A DNA stretch of 64,000 nucleotides from an uncultured Spirochaetaceae bacterium (GCA_944388955.1 CALXKJ010000005.1:1-64000), one strand, 5' to 3'; shown: positions 52,734-62,220, numbered from the stretch's first letter. The notes: generated by a model from the letters alone, not told the origin. Program-made: numbers and translations.

Positions 52734-53566
52734 GCTCTGCCCTCCCTCTTCCTCAATGCTTCGATTGCCTCTTCGGCACCATCCTTTGTAATAGGCATGG
52801 AATGATTTGCCTCCTTGCCTTCTCCAGGAATATATCCATAACTCTTGACAGTATGCATGACTATCATATGCGGCATACCCGGGATGCGCTTTGCATCATT
52901 TATAGCCGCTTCAAGCTGCTCGAAATCCTGTCCGTCCACCTCATGGACATCCCACAGGAACGCACTCCAGCGCTCAGGAATATGCAGCTGAGGAATGATA
53001 TCTTTTGTATAACCATCGAGCTGCTGGCCATTGAGATCGAGGAAGACAAATAGGTTATCAAGCTTCCAGGCCCCTGCGCACTCCGCAGCTTCCCAGACTT
53101 CTCCTTCCTGAGACTCCCCATCACCGATAATGCAGAATGTTCTCGCATTCTGCTTCTTCACTCTCTGTCCAAGCGCGATTCCAACCGCTGCGGATATACC
53201 CTGCCCAAGAGAGCCACCTGTGAAATCGATGCCAGGCGTTTTTGTCATATCACAATGAGATGGGAGCTTAGTACCGCCCTGATTGAGCGTAGAAAGCCAC
53301 TCTTCAGGGAAAAAGCCTTTTCTTGCAAGTGTTGCATATACAGCCGGGCCTGAATGCCCTTTTGATACAACAAGCCTGTCTCGATCCTCCTTGTGAGGGC
53401 AGGATGGATCAACATTCATCTCCCTATAATACAGGTATGCCAAGAGCTCTACTATCGACATGGATCCGCCGATATGACCGCTTCCGAATGAGGCTATCTC
53501 GCGGATGGTACTGCATCTGATTTCAAATGCTTCATCCTTAAGCGCCTGCAGGACAGATTTATCCAT
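52730..53566 (-). CDS. transketolase N-terminal subunit
   Basis: A 278-residue thiamine diphosphate-binding half of split transketolase. Motifs: SGHIGGSMSIVELLAYLYY, KGHSGPAVYATLARKG, GSLGQGISAAVGIALG and the TPP motif GDGESQEGEVWEAAECAG...LDNLFVFLDLNGQQ. AGGAGACAAGCTTT precedes the ATG. First gene of a three-gene operon. Confidence 0.92.
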   Translation of the reverse strand: MDKSVLQALKDEAFEIRCSTIREIASFGSGHIGGSMSIVELLAYLYYREMNVDPSCPHKEDRDRLVVSKGHSGPAVYATLARKGFFPEEWLSTLNQGGTKLPSHCDMTKTPGIDFTGGSLGQGISAAVGIALGQRVKKQNARTFCIIGDGESQEGEVWEAAECAGAWKLDNLFVFLDLNGQQLDGYTKDIIPQLHIPERWSAFLWDVHEVDGQDFEQLEAAINDAKRIPGMPHMIVMHTVKSYGYIPGEGKEANHSMPITKDGAEEAIEALRKREGRA

Positions 53567-53716
53567 AAAGCTTGTCTCCTACTTCACCCAAAGAGTAACA
53601 GTAATCGTCTTTCATATTCTACCACCCTTTGGGAATTACAGAAATACCGCTTTCCAGAGTTGTTGCCCCTCGTCGCGTAGAAACATATAATCAGCATCCG
53701 TTGAGGAGATAGCATC

Positions 53717-55474
53717 ATGAGAATGTCCAGGATGTTTTCAAAGACTCTCAGAGAAGCTCCGACAGGAGCAGACACAAAAGGCTACGAATACCTTCTGAGA
53801 GCTGGTTATATAAGGCAGATGGGTGCAGGAATATTCTCTCTGCTTCCGCTTGGTTACAGAGCGACTGTGAAGATTGAGAATATCATCAGGGAAGAGATGG
53901 ATAGAATCGGAGCTGAGGAGCTTCTGATGCCTGTTGTCAATCCTGCTGATATCTGGAAGGAAACAGGACGTTTCTACTCCATAGATAAGGAAATGGGCCG
54001 CTTCAAGGATCGCAATAACCGCGACATGGTTCTTGCGATGACACACGAGGAAGCGGTTACGGACCTCGCGAGGAATCTCATCGACTCCTATAAGAGACTT
54101 CCACTTCTTGTTTATCATATCCAGACAAAATGGAGGGATGATCCGCGTCCTAGAGCTGGACTGATAAGAGTGCGCGAGTTCACAATGCTCGACTCCTATA
54201 CATTCGATCGTGATTACGAGGGACTGCAGAAGCAGTATGCCGCTCATTACAAGGCATACTTCCGTATCTACTCGAGATGTGCGCTTCCCTGCGTTGCTGT
54301 AGCCGCTGATACAGGCATGATGGGAGGAAAGGTTTCACACGAATATATGTATCTTTCACCTATTGGGGAAGATACGATTATCCTCTGTCCAGAATGCGGA
54401 TACACAGCTAACAGGCAGGTCGCAAGATTCACGAAGGAATACTTCAAGGAAGAGATGAAGGCTATCGAGAAAGTCGAGACTCCAGAAGCGAAGACCATCG
54501 AAGCCCTTGCTGAATATCTTCATATCGATCCGAAGAAGACAGCCAAATGCGTTTTCATGGTCGGCTCATTCATCAACGATAAAAATGGAGAGGAAGAAGA
54601 CAAGCTGATCGTGGCACTTGTGAGAGGGGACCTCGAGGTTGAGGAATCGAAGCTCTCGAATGCTGTCAAGGCAAACTCGCTCCGTCCCGCAAGACCGGAG
54701 GAGATTGAGACCCATAACATGGTTCCAGGCTTTGCCTCCCCCATCGGAGCAACAGGGGATTTCATCACAGTCGTCGATGACACAGTCGCTGAGTCAAACA
54801 ATCTCGTAGCTGGTGCTAACGATGCAGGTTTCCATTATCTCAACACGAACTTCGGTCGCGACTATACGGGAATTGTCGCTGATATAGCTTCCGCTCGTGA
54901 AGGCGCAGCATGCCCGCATTGCGGAAAGCCTCTAAAAGCTTCAAAAGGCGTTGAAATAGGAAATATCTTCCAGCTCGGGACAAGATACTCTGATGCGATG
55001 AATGCGACGTATCAGGATGAAGAAGGAAAGCAGAGACCTATTGTCATGGGCTCCTATGGAATAGGTGTAGGAAGACTTCTCGCATGCCTCGCGGAGGAAT
55101 ATAACGACGAAGGAGGCCTTTGCCTGCCGATGTCAGTCGCGCCGTATCAGGTGCACCTTGTGTCACTTGTAAAGGACACGGCCATTGCCGATGAAATCTA
55201 TGACAATCTCACGGCGAAGGGCATCGAGGTTCTCTACGATGACAGGAAGGAAACAGCTGGCGTCAAATTCGCGGATGCCGATCTTATCGGAGTCCCAATC
55301 CGCATAACACTTGGCAACAGGGGCCTCAAGGAAGGCAAAGCTGAAGTCAAGATAAGACGCACGGGAGAGGAGACAAGCTATCTCATCTCCGACCTCGCAG
55401 AGGAAGTCAAAGCCGAGATTGCACGCGATATGGCGGCAATAGACGAAAACATCGTCGAGAAAGAACTCGACTGA
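53717..55474 (+). CDS. proS: prolyl-tRNA synthetase
   Basis: A 585-residue bacterial-type class IIa synthetase. Motif 1/2 region: RAGYIRQMGAGIFSLLPLG, MTHEEAVTDLARN, QTKWRDDPRPRAGLIRVREF; an editing insertion domain (about 230-400); motif 3 GSYGIGVGRLLACLAEE; anticodon domain at the end (VEVLYDDRKETAGVKFADADLIGVP-like). GAGGAG lies before the ATG. Confidence 0.95.
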   Translation: MRMSRMFSKTLREAPTGADTKGYEYLLRAGYIRQMGAGIFSLLPLGYRATVKIENIIREEMDRIGAEELLMPVVNPADIWKETGRFYSIDKEMGRFKDRNNRDMVLAMTHEEAVTDLARNLIDSYKRLPLLVYHIQTKWRDDPRPRAGLIRVREFTMLDSYTFDRDYEGLQKQYAAHYKAYFRIYSRCALPCVAVAADTGMMGGKVSHEYMYLSPIGEDTIILCPECGYTANRQVARFTKEYFKEEMKAIEKVETPEAKTIEALAEYLHIDPKKTAKCVFMVGSFINDKNGEEEDKLIVALVRGDLEVEESKLSNAVKANSLRPARPEEIETHNMVPGFASPIGATGDFITVVDDTVAESNNLVAGANDAGFHYLNTNFGRDYTGIVADIASAREGAACPHCGKPLKASKGVEIGNIFQLGTRYSDAMNATYQDEEGKQRPIVMGSYGIGVGRLLACLAEEYNDEGGLCLPMSVAPYQVHLVSLVKDTAIADEIYDNLTAKGIEVLYDDRKETAGVKFADADLIGVPIRITLGNRGLKEGKAEVKIRRTGEETSYLISDLAEEVKAEIARDMAAIDENIVEKELD

Positions 55475-55488
55475 GAAATGAAGCTCAG

Positions 55489-55510
55489 AGGGGTACCGCG
55501 CGGTACCCCT
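55489..55510. terminator. 22-bp perfect palindrome after proS
   Basis: Perfect inverted repeat with 11-bp arms (AGGGGTACCGC and its complement). It sits 15 nt after the proS stop and 5 nt before the -10 (55516-55521) of the next gene. The T run is weak, so it may be terminator, operator or both. Confidence 0.5.
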
Positions 55511-55527
55511 TATGTTACAATCGCTGT

Positions 55528-56262
55528 ATGAAAGTCTTCTCAAACTACCCGGAGCTATATAAGCCAGCACGGAACAAGAGCATATATTTCCCCTATTCAT
55601 TAGGAGCTGACTATATCCTTGAGGAGCAGCTTGGTCCTGAAACAGTCTGTCCTTTCGAAGAGAAGACAGGGGTAATCGACTATGCGGTATTCGACCCCGA
55701 TACAAGTGTTGTCACCATCGAGGCTGAGCCAGATAACCCCGTAGATCCATTCGCGCTTAAAGTCCTCATAGACAATATCTGGGTAGGCTACTTCTACAGA
55801 CGAAGCGGTGTCCGCACGAAGATCCTCGAAGCTATGAACAGCAGCAGGAAATCCTTCCTTCTTGGAAGAATCGCCTCGATGGATGATTACACCGGAAGAC
55901 TCGATATATGCATCGGCATATACAGAAAGGTGAAGATGAAACGCTTCAGGAGCGTTGGAAGATGCGTCCTGAAAGGCAAGCATGTCTCAAGCACGAAGGA
56001 AGTGGCGGTGGACACAGGCTGCTTTGTCAGAGCGGAAAAGGAATACAACGGAAAGAAAACTGTCATAAGCCTTTTCGACAACTATGGAAGATACCTTGGG
56101 AGAATCCCTTATAAAACCGCACTATCTTGGGATAGGAAATACACTATAAGCGATATGCGCTTCCGCATCATCGATGCAGAAAGAAGGGAGGACGGGAGCA
56201 TCCGTTATGAAGCGGAGGCTTTCGCGAAGAAGAAGGAATGCCCCGCACTCATGGAAATCTGA
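55528..56262 (+). CDS. HIRAN-domain protein
   Basis: A 244-residue protein with a HIRAN-like segment EAEPDNPVDPFALKVLIDNIWVGYFYRR (about residues 65-92) and a second, weaker similar part (about 160-220, NYGRYLGRIPYKTA). HIRAN domains are thought to bind damaged or single-stranded DNA ends. No helicase domain is attached. TACAAT (55516-55521) ends exactly 6 nt before the ATG, suggesting leaderless mRNA. Confidence 0.68.
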   Translation: MKVFSNYPELYKPARNKSIYFPYSLGADYILEEQLGPETVCPFEEKTGVIDYAVFDPDTSVVTIEAEPDNPVDPFALKVLIDNIWVGYFYRRSGVRTKILEAMNSSRKSFLLGRIASMDDYTGRLDICIGIYRKVKMKRFRSVGRCVLKGKHVSSTKEVAVDTGCFVRAEKEYNGKKTVISLFDNYGRYLGRIPYKTALSWDRKYTISDMRFRIIDAERREDGSIRYEAEAFAKKKECPALMEI

Positions 56263-56266
56263 AATC

Positions 56267-58240
56267 TCACTGCGGCAGATTTCCATCAAAACCCATGAAA
56301 TAGAATGGCATGTAGTCAGGGACACCATTGTATTTTGAGCGATATGTGTCATCAATCTGGATAAAGACTGTAACTATGTCACCAGGCTTTACTCCAATCT
56401 TTTTTGACTTCAGGAATGACCAGTCATCAGCTTTATATACCAGCTGTGAATTTACAAAAATCTGGCACCGTCCATAATAGACACCATAGAAAATCCTCTC
56501 TTCTGACGACAAAGCGGTATCCGTATAAGGTCCAATGAGATTCTCAACGCCCTCGGGAATGGAGAAATACGAAGAGACGAAATCACAAGTGCCATTTGAA
56601 AGAGATACAACATCCCTGGGTGTAAGCGGTATGCGGACACCGGTACTGTAGCCTGAACAGGATCTGAGGATCTTCTCATTATGGTTATCTATCGTATTCC
56701 AGAACTCACGGTTGTCGTAGATGTATTCTTTTCTTACAGCCTCGTCATTGACGACTTTCGGCCTCAGATATCCAATACAGATAGTCTTTGGCTCGATTTC
56801 AACATCGAGGTAAATCGACACAGCGTCACCTTTCGCGACTTTCACATACTCTGGTATTGCAGCTGAACCCACTTCAATCTGCTCGCCATTATGAACATAT
56901 CTATATGCGCCAAGGGATGAGAGATCGCAATCGGACTCCTCAAACAGCTTGAGATAAGAGATGTCCCTCTCAATAGTCAAAGGCCCGATAACAGTACTGC
57001 CACCATCAACAAGCATCAGATTCTTGCCTATGGCACTTACTGACGTGATGTAATCAGACTCATCGAAAGCCTTGCTGCTGTCAAAAGCGATGATATTCTT
57101 CTGCGCTGGATCGAGATTCGCGAATCTATCGACACCTGAAAAGGATGCGGTGTTCGCTGTGGTCTCCTGCGTTTTCTGTTCTTCATGTCCCCGCCCCGCA
57201 TTGCAAGCTATCGCCTTACTCGCCGTCCTCACGAGTTTCTGTGTTTCTTTCTTATTACTCTTTACTTCGCGCTTATGTGCTCTGACAGAAGACGCTTTGA
57301 CAGATTTGCTGCCAGGATTTTTCAGATAGGCGCTGTATGACTCTCTTGTATATGCCATTCCAGCTCCAAGAATGAAAGCTGGGAAGAATGCGCACATTGC
57401 CGAAAGCTCTGAAGAGCGATTGAATATATACAGAACTGCAAATGGCAGGAATGGGATCCACTTCGGGAAGAATGAAGATAACCCGACAAAGGAAATCAGA
57501 AGCAGTGACACCGCAAAAGCCAGATAATATGGGGAGCCTTCAAGACATACTGTATACATCGCCACGACAGCGGCGAAGATGAATGCAATCATACCGAGTC
57601 CCGCAGCGCCTTTGTTCAGCCTTTTTCTTATGATTCCCGCATACAGCGGCATCGCTAGGATTGTTATGAGAATGACAACCAGCCTTCCTATGGCATCTGA
57701 GGCTGGAAAACTATTGCCGATTCTTATTCCGAAATCCTCAAGAGCTGAAAAACCGTATGAAGATGCATAGGGATCTGAGGCAGAGAAGAAATCTGTTGAG
57801 ATCATAAGCGCGTACAGTATCGCGGCTGCCGCTGTCAGAAGAGTAAAAACCGCGCTTGGAGCTTTTCTTCCATATGCCAGTACCGCAGTATTTATCGTCA
57901 TAAGAGAAATAAGAATCGCAAAATATATCCTTTTCTCGGTGTAAATGCTGACTATCTCCTCTGGTGATGAGCATGTCCAATAGAGGAATAGAAAAGACAG
58001 CACAAAGTAGACAGCGCCTTTCTTCTCCCCCTTGTGTGCGAGGAAGCACATCAGGAAGATGAATGTGAATAAAGCCATAAGCAGGGATTCCAGAAAGAAA
58101 GAAGACATCAAAGAAAAAAGAAGGCCTCCGAAAAGAAGCACAAGCATGAAAGCACAGCTTCCGCCATTTATTGACGTATGCCTTCCGAAGATATCATTCT
58201 CATATATTTTCCCTGAACCATCTGAATATAGCCTAGCCAT
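56267..58240 (-). CDS. large membrane protein of unknown function
   Basis: A 657-residue protein I do not recognise. Residues 30-300 hold about ten hydrophobic helices; a basic Lys/Arg/Ser-rich linker follows (310-345); residues 370-657 form a soluble domain with beta character (e.g. GKNLMLVDGGSTVIGPLTI, KIGVKPGDIVTVFIQID). The context gives no partner. GGAGGGATCGC precedes the ATG. The 3' end meets the HIRAN gene. Confidence 0.6.
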   Translation of the reverse strand: MARLYSDGSGKIYENDIFGRHTSINGGSCAFMLVLLFGGLLFSLMSSFFLESLLMALFTFIFLMCFLAHKGEKKGAVYFVLSFLFLYWTCSSPEEIVSIYTEKRIYFAILISLMTINTAVLAYGRKAPSAVFTLLTAAAAILYALMISTDFFSASDPYASSYGFSALEDFGIRIGNSFPASDAIGRLVVILITILAMPLYAGIIRKRLNKGAAGLGMIAFIFAAVVAMYTVCLEGSPYYLAFAVSLLLISFVGLSSFFPKWIPFLPFAVLYIFNRSSELSAMCAFFPAFILGAGMAYTRESYSAYLKNPGSKSVKASSVRAHKREVKSNKKETQKLVRTASKAIACNAGRGHEEQKTQETTANTASFSGVDRFANLDPAQKNIIAFDSSKAFDESDYITSVSAIGKNLMLVDGGSTVIGPLTIERDISYLKLFEESDCDLSSLGAYRYVHNGEQIEVGSAAIPEYVKVAKGDAVSIYLDVEIEPKTICIGYLRPKVVNDEAVRKEYIYDNREFWNTIDNHNEKILRSCSGYSTGVRIPLTPRDVVSLSNGTCDFVSSYFSIPEGVENLIGPYTDTALSSEERIFYGVYYGRCQIFVNSQLVYKADDWSFLKSKKIGVKPGDIVTVFIQIDDTYRSKYNGVPDYMPFYFMGFDGNLPQ

Positions 58241-58344
58241 GCGATCCCTCCAACTGGAAAGATTATAAAAGCAAAAACTATATCTTTATAGCTTTTCCGT
58301 CATTCCTGTATTCTTTTTATGTTATGATGCTTTCTGGAGGATTT

Positions 58345-58896
58345 ATGAAAAAAAAGATTTCCGCAATTCTTATTCTGTTTATGATTATCCCAGTCTCGCT
58401 CTTTGCTGAGTATAGTATTCTGGTACCCAGACCGGGAGATAATACATTCATCGTAGCCGATAAAGATGGCGATACAATGCCTCTTGATGATTACATATAT
58501 TACAAAAGCTGGCATAACCTTCTTCTGCAGAACATGGGCGACAACATCTACATGATTACTGAAGATGATGACAATGTCCTTGTCATCGGTGAGAATGCGT
58601 CACCCCGTGATGTAGAATCCGCCGCACGTTTCAACGATATCTCGACAATCATTAATATCGGACAGCTTCTTCCAGAGGATATCATTGAGGACCTCGATGA
58701 CTGTGATATGCTGATGACATCCCGCTACGACAAGCTCTATGAGGTACTGCTCGAGCGCTATGATCTGGATGCGTACACAATCCGCCGCGGAGACAGAATA
58801 ATGATAGATGATGGAGAGTATGTACCATCACATGAAGGCAAGGAAGTCTATGTGAGCTGCCCGCATTGCGGTCACTCATTCAGAATCTACATCTGA
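58345..58896 (+). CDS. exported protein with C-terminal CPHC motif
   Basis: A 183-residue protein with signal peptide (MKKKISAILILFMIIPVSLFA) and acidic body. Family unknown. The C-terminus VSCPHCGHSFRIYI has one Cys pair of a zinc ribbon, with no second pair, which is odd for an exported protein and could instead be a redox pair. GGAGGATTT precedes the ATG at 58345. It is followed after 8 nt by the hexomutase gene. Confidence 0.65.
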   Translation: MKKKISAILILFMIIPVSLFAEYSILVPRPGDNTFIVADKDGDTMPLDDYIYYKSWHNLLLQNMGDNIYMITEDDDNVLVIGENASPRDVESAARFNDISTIINIGQLLPEDIIEDLDDCDMLMTSRYDKLYEVLLERYDLDAYTIRRGDRIMIDDGEYVPSHEGKEVYVSCPHCGHSFRIYI

Positions 58897-58904
58897 GGCA
58901 AGAT

Positions 58905-60665
58905 ATGGTATATGACAGAACAACAGGAGTACTGATAGGCAATCCCGGATATGATATCACTGACGGGACAGCCACAGATGAAAGCCTCAAGAAGGAGCTC
59001 TCATCATTCATTCTTTCTGCATCCGGCTGGAGAGCTGTCGTTACAGCCTCCAAAGATGAGGAAGACAGAGATGGAAAGGTAAAAGAGGAAACGCTGCTCT
59101 TTGCTGCCGCTGCAGCTCTCTCTTTCTTCAGATATCTCGGCATTGAGAAGCCTAGGATCCTCATGGGCCGCGATGCAAGACCGACAGGTTATATCCTCGC
59201 AGAAAGCGCAAGAAGAGCACTTGTCTCGCAAGGTGCGTATATCGATGATATCGCGATATCATCGGCACCTGAGATTATGGCATTCTCCCATAAATATGAT
59301 GGATTCTTCTATATTTCCGCTTCGCATAATCCTGTCGGGCACAATGGCTTCAAGTTCGGCACAGAAGGCGGTGTTCTTCCAAAGGCTGAATGCGATAAAA
59401 CCATTGGAATACTGAAGGAAATCATCAACAGTGACGGAGCTTCGGAGTATCTGAGATCGCTTATCAAGACTGATGACTCAGAATGTCTCAAACGCCATGA
59501 CAAGGCAAAGCAGAAAGCTCTCAGCTACTACTCATCATTCGTGATGAAGACGGCGGCTGTGCCTTCTTCTTTCACTCTGCCATTCGGTGTCGTGATTGAC
59601 TTCAACGGTTCCGCAAGAGCTACCTCTATTGATATCCCATTCCTGAGGGAGAGAGGTGCAAAGCTCTGGACTGTGAATGCAATCCCCGGACAGATTGAGC
59701 ATGCAATCGTTCCAGAGGGCGAGAATCTTGAGAGAGCAAGAAAAACGCTTGAAGAGGCATATAGAAAGGATTCTGACTTCATTATCGGATATACACCTGA
59801 CAATGATGGGGACAGAGGCAATTTCGTTTACATGACAAAGCGAGGAAAAGCAGAGATTCTGAGCGCTCAGAAAGTATTTGCGCTAGTCTCGCTCATTGAA
59901 GCCGCTTATGATGTCATGAAAGGCAGAAAGAAAACGGCGCTTGCCGTAAATGGTCCGACATCACTTCTCATTGATGATATCGCATCAAGACTTAATGTGT
60001 CGGTCTTCAGAAGCGATATAGGGGAAGCAAATGTCGTCACTTTAGCGGAGCAGAAGAGAAAGGAAGGATATTGCTGCCGCGTCTCAGGCGAGGGCTCAAA
60101 CGGAGGCAATATAACTTATCCCGCGAAAGTAAGGGATCCAATGAATTCACTTATGACATTCGCAAAGCTCTATTCCACAGAAGGGCTTTACAGCTTCATC
60201 ATGAAAGCGCTTGGAAAGAAAGCTGACAAAACTCCTTCCCTGTCTTCTGTCGTATCAGCTCTTCCCTCTTACATAACCACATCAGCATTCTCTTCAGATG
60301 CAGTGATGAAGATAAAATGCACGGACTACAACAGGCTCAAGGCTGAATATGAGCGCATTGTAAAAGAAGAAGCTGAAGCGAATCTCCCCGATGGCGCGAC
60401 GCGCTGGGAAGAGCGGCAATATGAAGGCTCTGCTGAGACAATCGGAATGGGGACTGAATACAGGACACCTGACTCAACAGGAGGATTGAAGATCCAATTC
60501 TATGATGAGAAAGGCCCTATTGGTTATCTCTGGCTCAGCAAATCCCGCACAGAGCCTGTAATACGCACGATTGTCGATATAAAAGGAAACGACATGAATG
60601 CGCATGACAAGCTTCTTGAATGGCTCAGATCGATGGTTGAACGAGCCGACAGGGCATCGTGCTGA
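58905..60665 (+). CDS. phosphoglucomutase/phosphomannomutase
   Basis: A 586-residue alpha-D-phosphohexomutase. The active-site Ser is in YISASHNPVGHNGFKFG (about residue 142); the metal loop is TPDNDGDRGN (about 299); the sugar loop GEGSNGG (about 397); phosphate-binding SRTEPVIR near the C-terminus (about 555). It interconverts sugar 1- and 6-phosphates. GAGGCAAGAT precedes the ATG at 58905; a longer frame upstream overlaps the exported protein gene. Confidence 0.9.
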   Translation: MVYDRTTGVLIGNPGYDITDGTATDESLKKELSSFILSASGWRAVVTASKDEEDRDGKVKEETLLFAAAAALSFFRYLGIEKPRILMGRDARPTGYILAESARRALVSQGAYIDDIAISSAPEIMAFSHKYDGFFYISASHNPVGHNGFKFGTEGGVLPKAECDKTIGILKEIINSDGASEYLRSLIKTDDSECLKRHDKAKQKALSYYSSFVMKTAAVPSSFTLPFGVVIDFNGSARATSIDIPFLRERGAKLWTVNAIPGQIEHAIVPEGENLERARKTLEEAYRKDSDFIIGYTPDNDGDRGNFVYMTKRGKAEILSAQKVFALVSLIEAAYDVMKGRKKTALAVNGPTSLLIDDIASRLNVSVFRSDIGEANVVTLAEQKRKEGYCCRVSGEGSNGGNITYPAKVRDPMNSLMTFAKLYSTEGLYSFIMKALGKKADKTPSLSSVVSALPSYITTSAFSSDAVMKIKCTDYNRLKAEYERIVKEEAEANLPDGATRWEERQYEGSAETIGMGTEYRTPDSTGGLKIQFYDEKGPIGYLWLSKSRTEPVIRTIVDIKGNDMNAHDKLLEWLRSMVERADRASC

Positions 60666-60676
60666 GAAAAAAAAAC

Positions 60677-60705
60677 AAGCTGCCGTCCGACATGGATAGC
60701 AGCTT
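60677..60705. terminator. bidirectional terminator
   Basis: AAGCTGC (60677-60683) / GCAGCTT (60699-60705) stem. On the minus strand nine T follow; on the + strand TCTCTTTCT follows. Serves convergent hexomutase and ankyrin genes. Confidence 0.8.
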
Positions 60706-60727
60706 TCTCTTTCTGTTGGCAGAAACC

Positions 60728-61240
60728 TCAGATTGCGCCCTTCTCCTTGAGAAGATTGACAATATAAGTCTTCTTTGCAGCCTTTGCGTAATCAAGAACG
60801 GAATGTCCCTGATAGTCACGTGCATTGATATCTGCACCGCTCTTGATGAGCTGTGTTGTGATCTTTGTCTCGTCATTGCTGTTTACAGCCATGATAAGAG
60901 CAGTCTCACCAAGATAGTTGCGAGCGTCGATGTTCGCACCAGCCTCAAGAAGAGTCTCGATGATCTTAGGATTCTTTGAGCTGTTGGCTGCGAGGTGAAG
61001 AGCGTTTGATCTGTACTTCGGCTCTGCCTCATGGATATCAGCACCAGCTTCGATGATTGCCTTGAGAACAACTACTGAGTGGTTGTACTGAGAAGCAAGC
61101 ATTACAGGTGTAAGACCCCATTCATTATGTGTGTTGATATCTGCTCCTTTCTCGAGAAGATCCTTAATATCCCTAGCTTTTGTTGCGCTGATAGCTGCAG
61201 CAAGAAGCTTCTTGTTCAGAGATTCAGCTGATTTTGCCAT
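60728..61240 (-). CDS. cytoplasmic ankyrin-repeat protein
   Basis: A 170-residue protein made of about four to five ankyrin repeats (DLLEKGADINTHNEWGLTPVMLAS, AIIEAGADIHEAEPKYRSNALHLAA, TLLEAGANIDARNYLGETALIMAV, QLIKSGADINARDYQGHSVLDYA). No signal peptide, so cytoplasmic, unlike the exported ankyrin protein in this window. GGAGGATTATTGAA precedes the ATG. Its partner is unknown. Confidence 0.85.
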   Translation of the reverse strand: MAKSAESLNKKLLAAAISATKARDIKDLLEKGADINTHNEWGLTPVMLASQYNHSVVVLKAIIEAGADIHEAEPKYRSNALHLAANSSKNPKIIETLLEAGANIDARNYLGETALIMAVNSNDETKITTQLIKSGADINARDYQGHSVLDYAKAAKKTYIVNLLKEKGAI

Positions 61241-61419
61241 TTCAATAATCCTCCGCAAGAATATTCTCGCGAATATGACATAATGTAAAGACCTTTACCC
61301 TCGTTTTTAATATAGATAACTCACTATATTCAGAAAAAATACAGACGCAATGTGAAAAAATCATCATGTTTGGCTGTTTTTGTCTTACCGTGCCGATGGA
61401 CTGTTCAGCAGAGGCAGGC

Positions 61420-62046
61420 TCACATCGTCCATGCCTTCCAGACATTGATGCGCATTCTGATCACACAGTACAGATAAGCAAATACAAGGCCGAAGAGATG
61501 AGTCATGTGAGCAACTCCTCCACCATACGCACCTACGCCGGAAAATAGCTCGATTAAGAAATATATGATCACCAGTACTGGCGCCCTTACCGGAATAATG
61601 CCGAATACAAGAATCACAGCTCTAGGATAGATAACAGAGAAAAGGAGCATCAGAGCATAAAGCGCGCCGGATGCGCCCATTAAAACCGCATTCGTACCCG
61701 TGAATAGAAACAGGAAGAAACTTGCTATTCCGGACAGTGTTCCTGTCAGGAAGTAGAAAAGAATGAACTCCCGCGTACCGACAGCTCTCTCAACCGCAGA
61801 GCCGAAGATAAAGAGCCCGAGCATATTGGAAAAGAGATGCCATATGCCTCCATGCACGAACATGTATGTCACGAACTGCCAGTATGTATGGCCATAGATA
61901 ATCGAGGAGGGAATAAGAGAGAGCGTGAACATAAGACGAGGGGCAATCATATATGTGAGAAAATAAACAATGACATTAGCGATAACAAGAATCGATGTAG
62001 CATTGCTGTATGTATAAGTGAATTTCCTGTTTATTATGCTGTTCAT
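61420..62046 (-). CDS. rhomboid family intramembrane serine protease
   Basis: A 208-residue rhomboid protease with about six helices. Catalytic Ser in GASGALYALM, catalytic His in AHMTHLFGLVFAYLY, and the early HGGIWHLFSNMLGLFIFG segment. The frame is open for 126 further codons upstream, but those residues are Cys-rich and unlike any rhomboid and would cross two small RNA loci. TATATT (62053-62058, minus strand) ends exactly 6 nt before the ATG at 62046 with TTGACT 18 nt farther, so this start and a leaderless mRNA are favoured. Confidence 0.87.
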   Translation of the reverse strand: MNSIINRKFTYTYSNATSILVIANVIVYFLTYMIAPRLMFTLSLIPSSIIYGHTYWQFVTYMFVHGGIWHLFSNMLGLFIFGSAVERAVGTREFILFYFLTGTLSGIASFFLFLFTGTNAVLMGASGALYALMLLFSVIYPRAVILVFGIIPVRAPVLVIIYFLIELFSGVGAYGGGVAHMTHLFGLVFAYLYCVIRMRINVWKAWTM

Positions 62047-62052
62047 CACCGT

Positions 62053-62082
62053 AATATAGTCAGCGAAAGCACATATAGTCAA
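62053..62082 (-). promoter_or_regulatory. rhomboid promoter, leaderless
   Basis: TTGACT (62077-62082), 18 nt, TATATT (62053-62058) on the minus strand; 6 nt to the ATG. Confidence 0.65.
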
Positions 62083-62125
62083 ATTCCAGCATTTGTAAAT
62101 ATAGTGAAGTGCAGAATATTTACAG

Positions 62126-62144
62126 TGTGTAAAAATTTTACACA
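62126..62144. promoter_or_regulatory. inverted repeat, possible enhancer-binding-protein site
   Basis: Perfect 9-bp arms TGTGTAAAA and TTTTACACA around a single A. The centre lies about 86 nt upstream of the expected start of the first sigma-54 RNA, the usual place for an upstream activating site. Confidence 0.5.
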
Positions 62145-62193
62145 GTAAGATATCTTTTGTTGCTATTTGGTGCATTTTATCAATTTTAAAAAG

Positions 62194-62210
62194 TTGGCAC
62201 GGTACTTGCA
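62194..62210 (+). promoter_or_regulatory. sigma-54 promoter 1
   Basis: TTGGCACGGTACTTGCA: GG (62196-62197) and GC (62208-62209) separated by exactly 10 nt, an almost ideal -24/-12 element. The expected transcription start is near 62221. Confidence 0.82.
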
Positions 62211-62220
62211 TTATGATTGC

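Noticed and set aside
61259-61419. RNA gene between ankyrin and rhomboid genes
   Set aside because: AT-rich with no stable hairpin; only promoter-like sequence seen.
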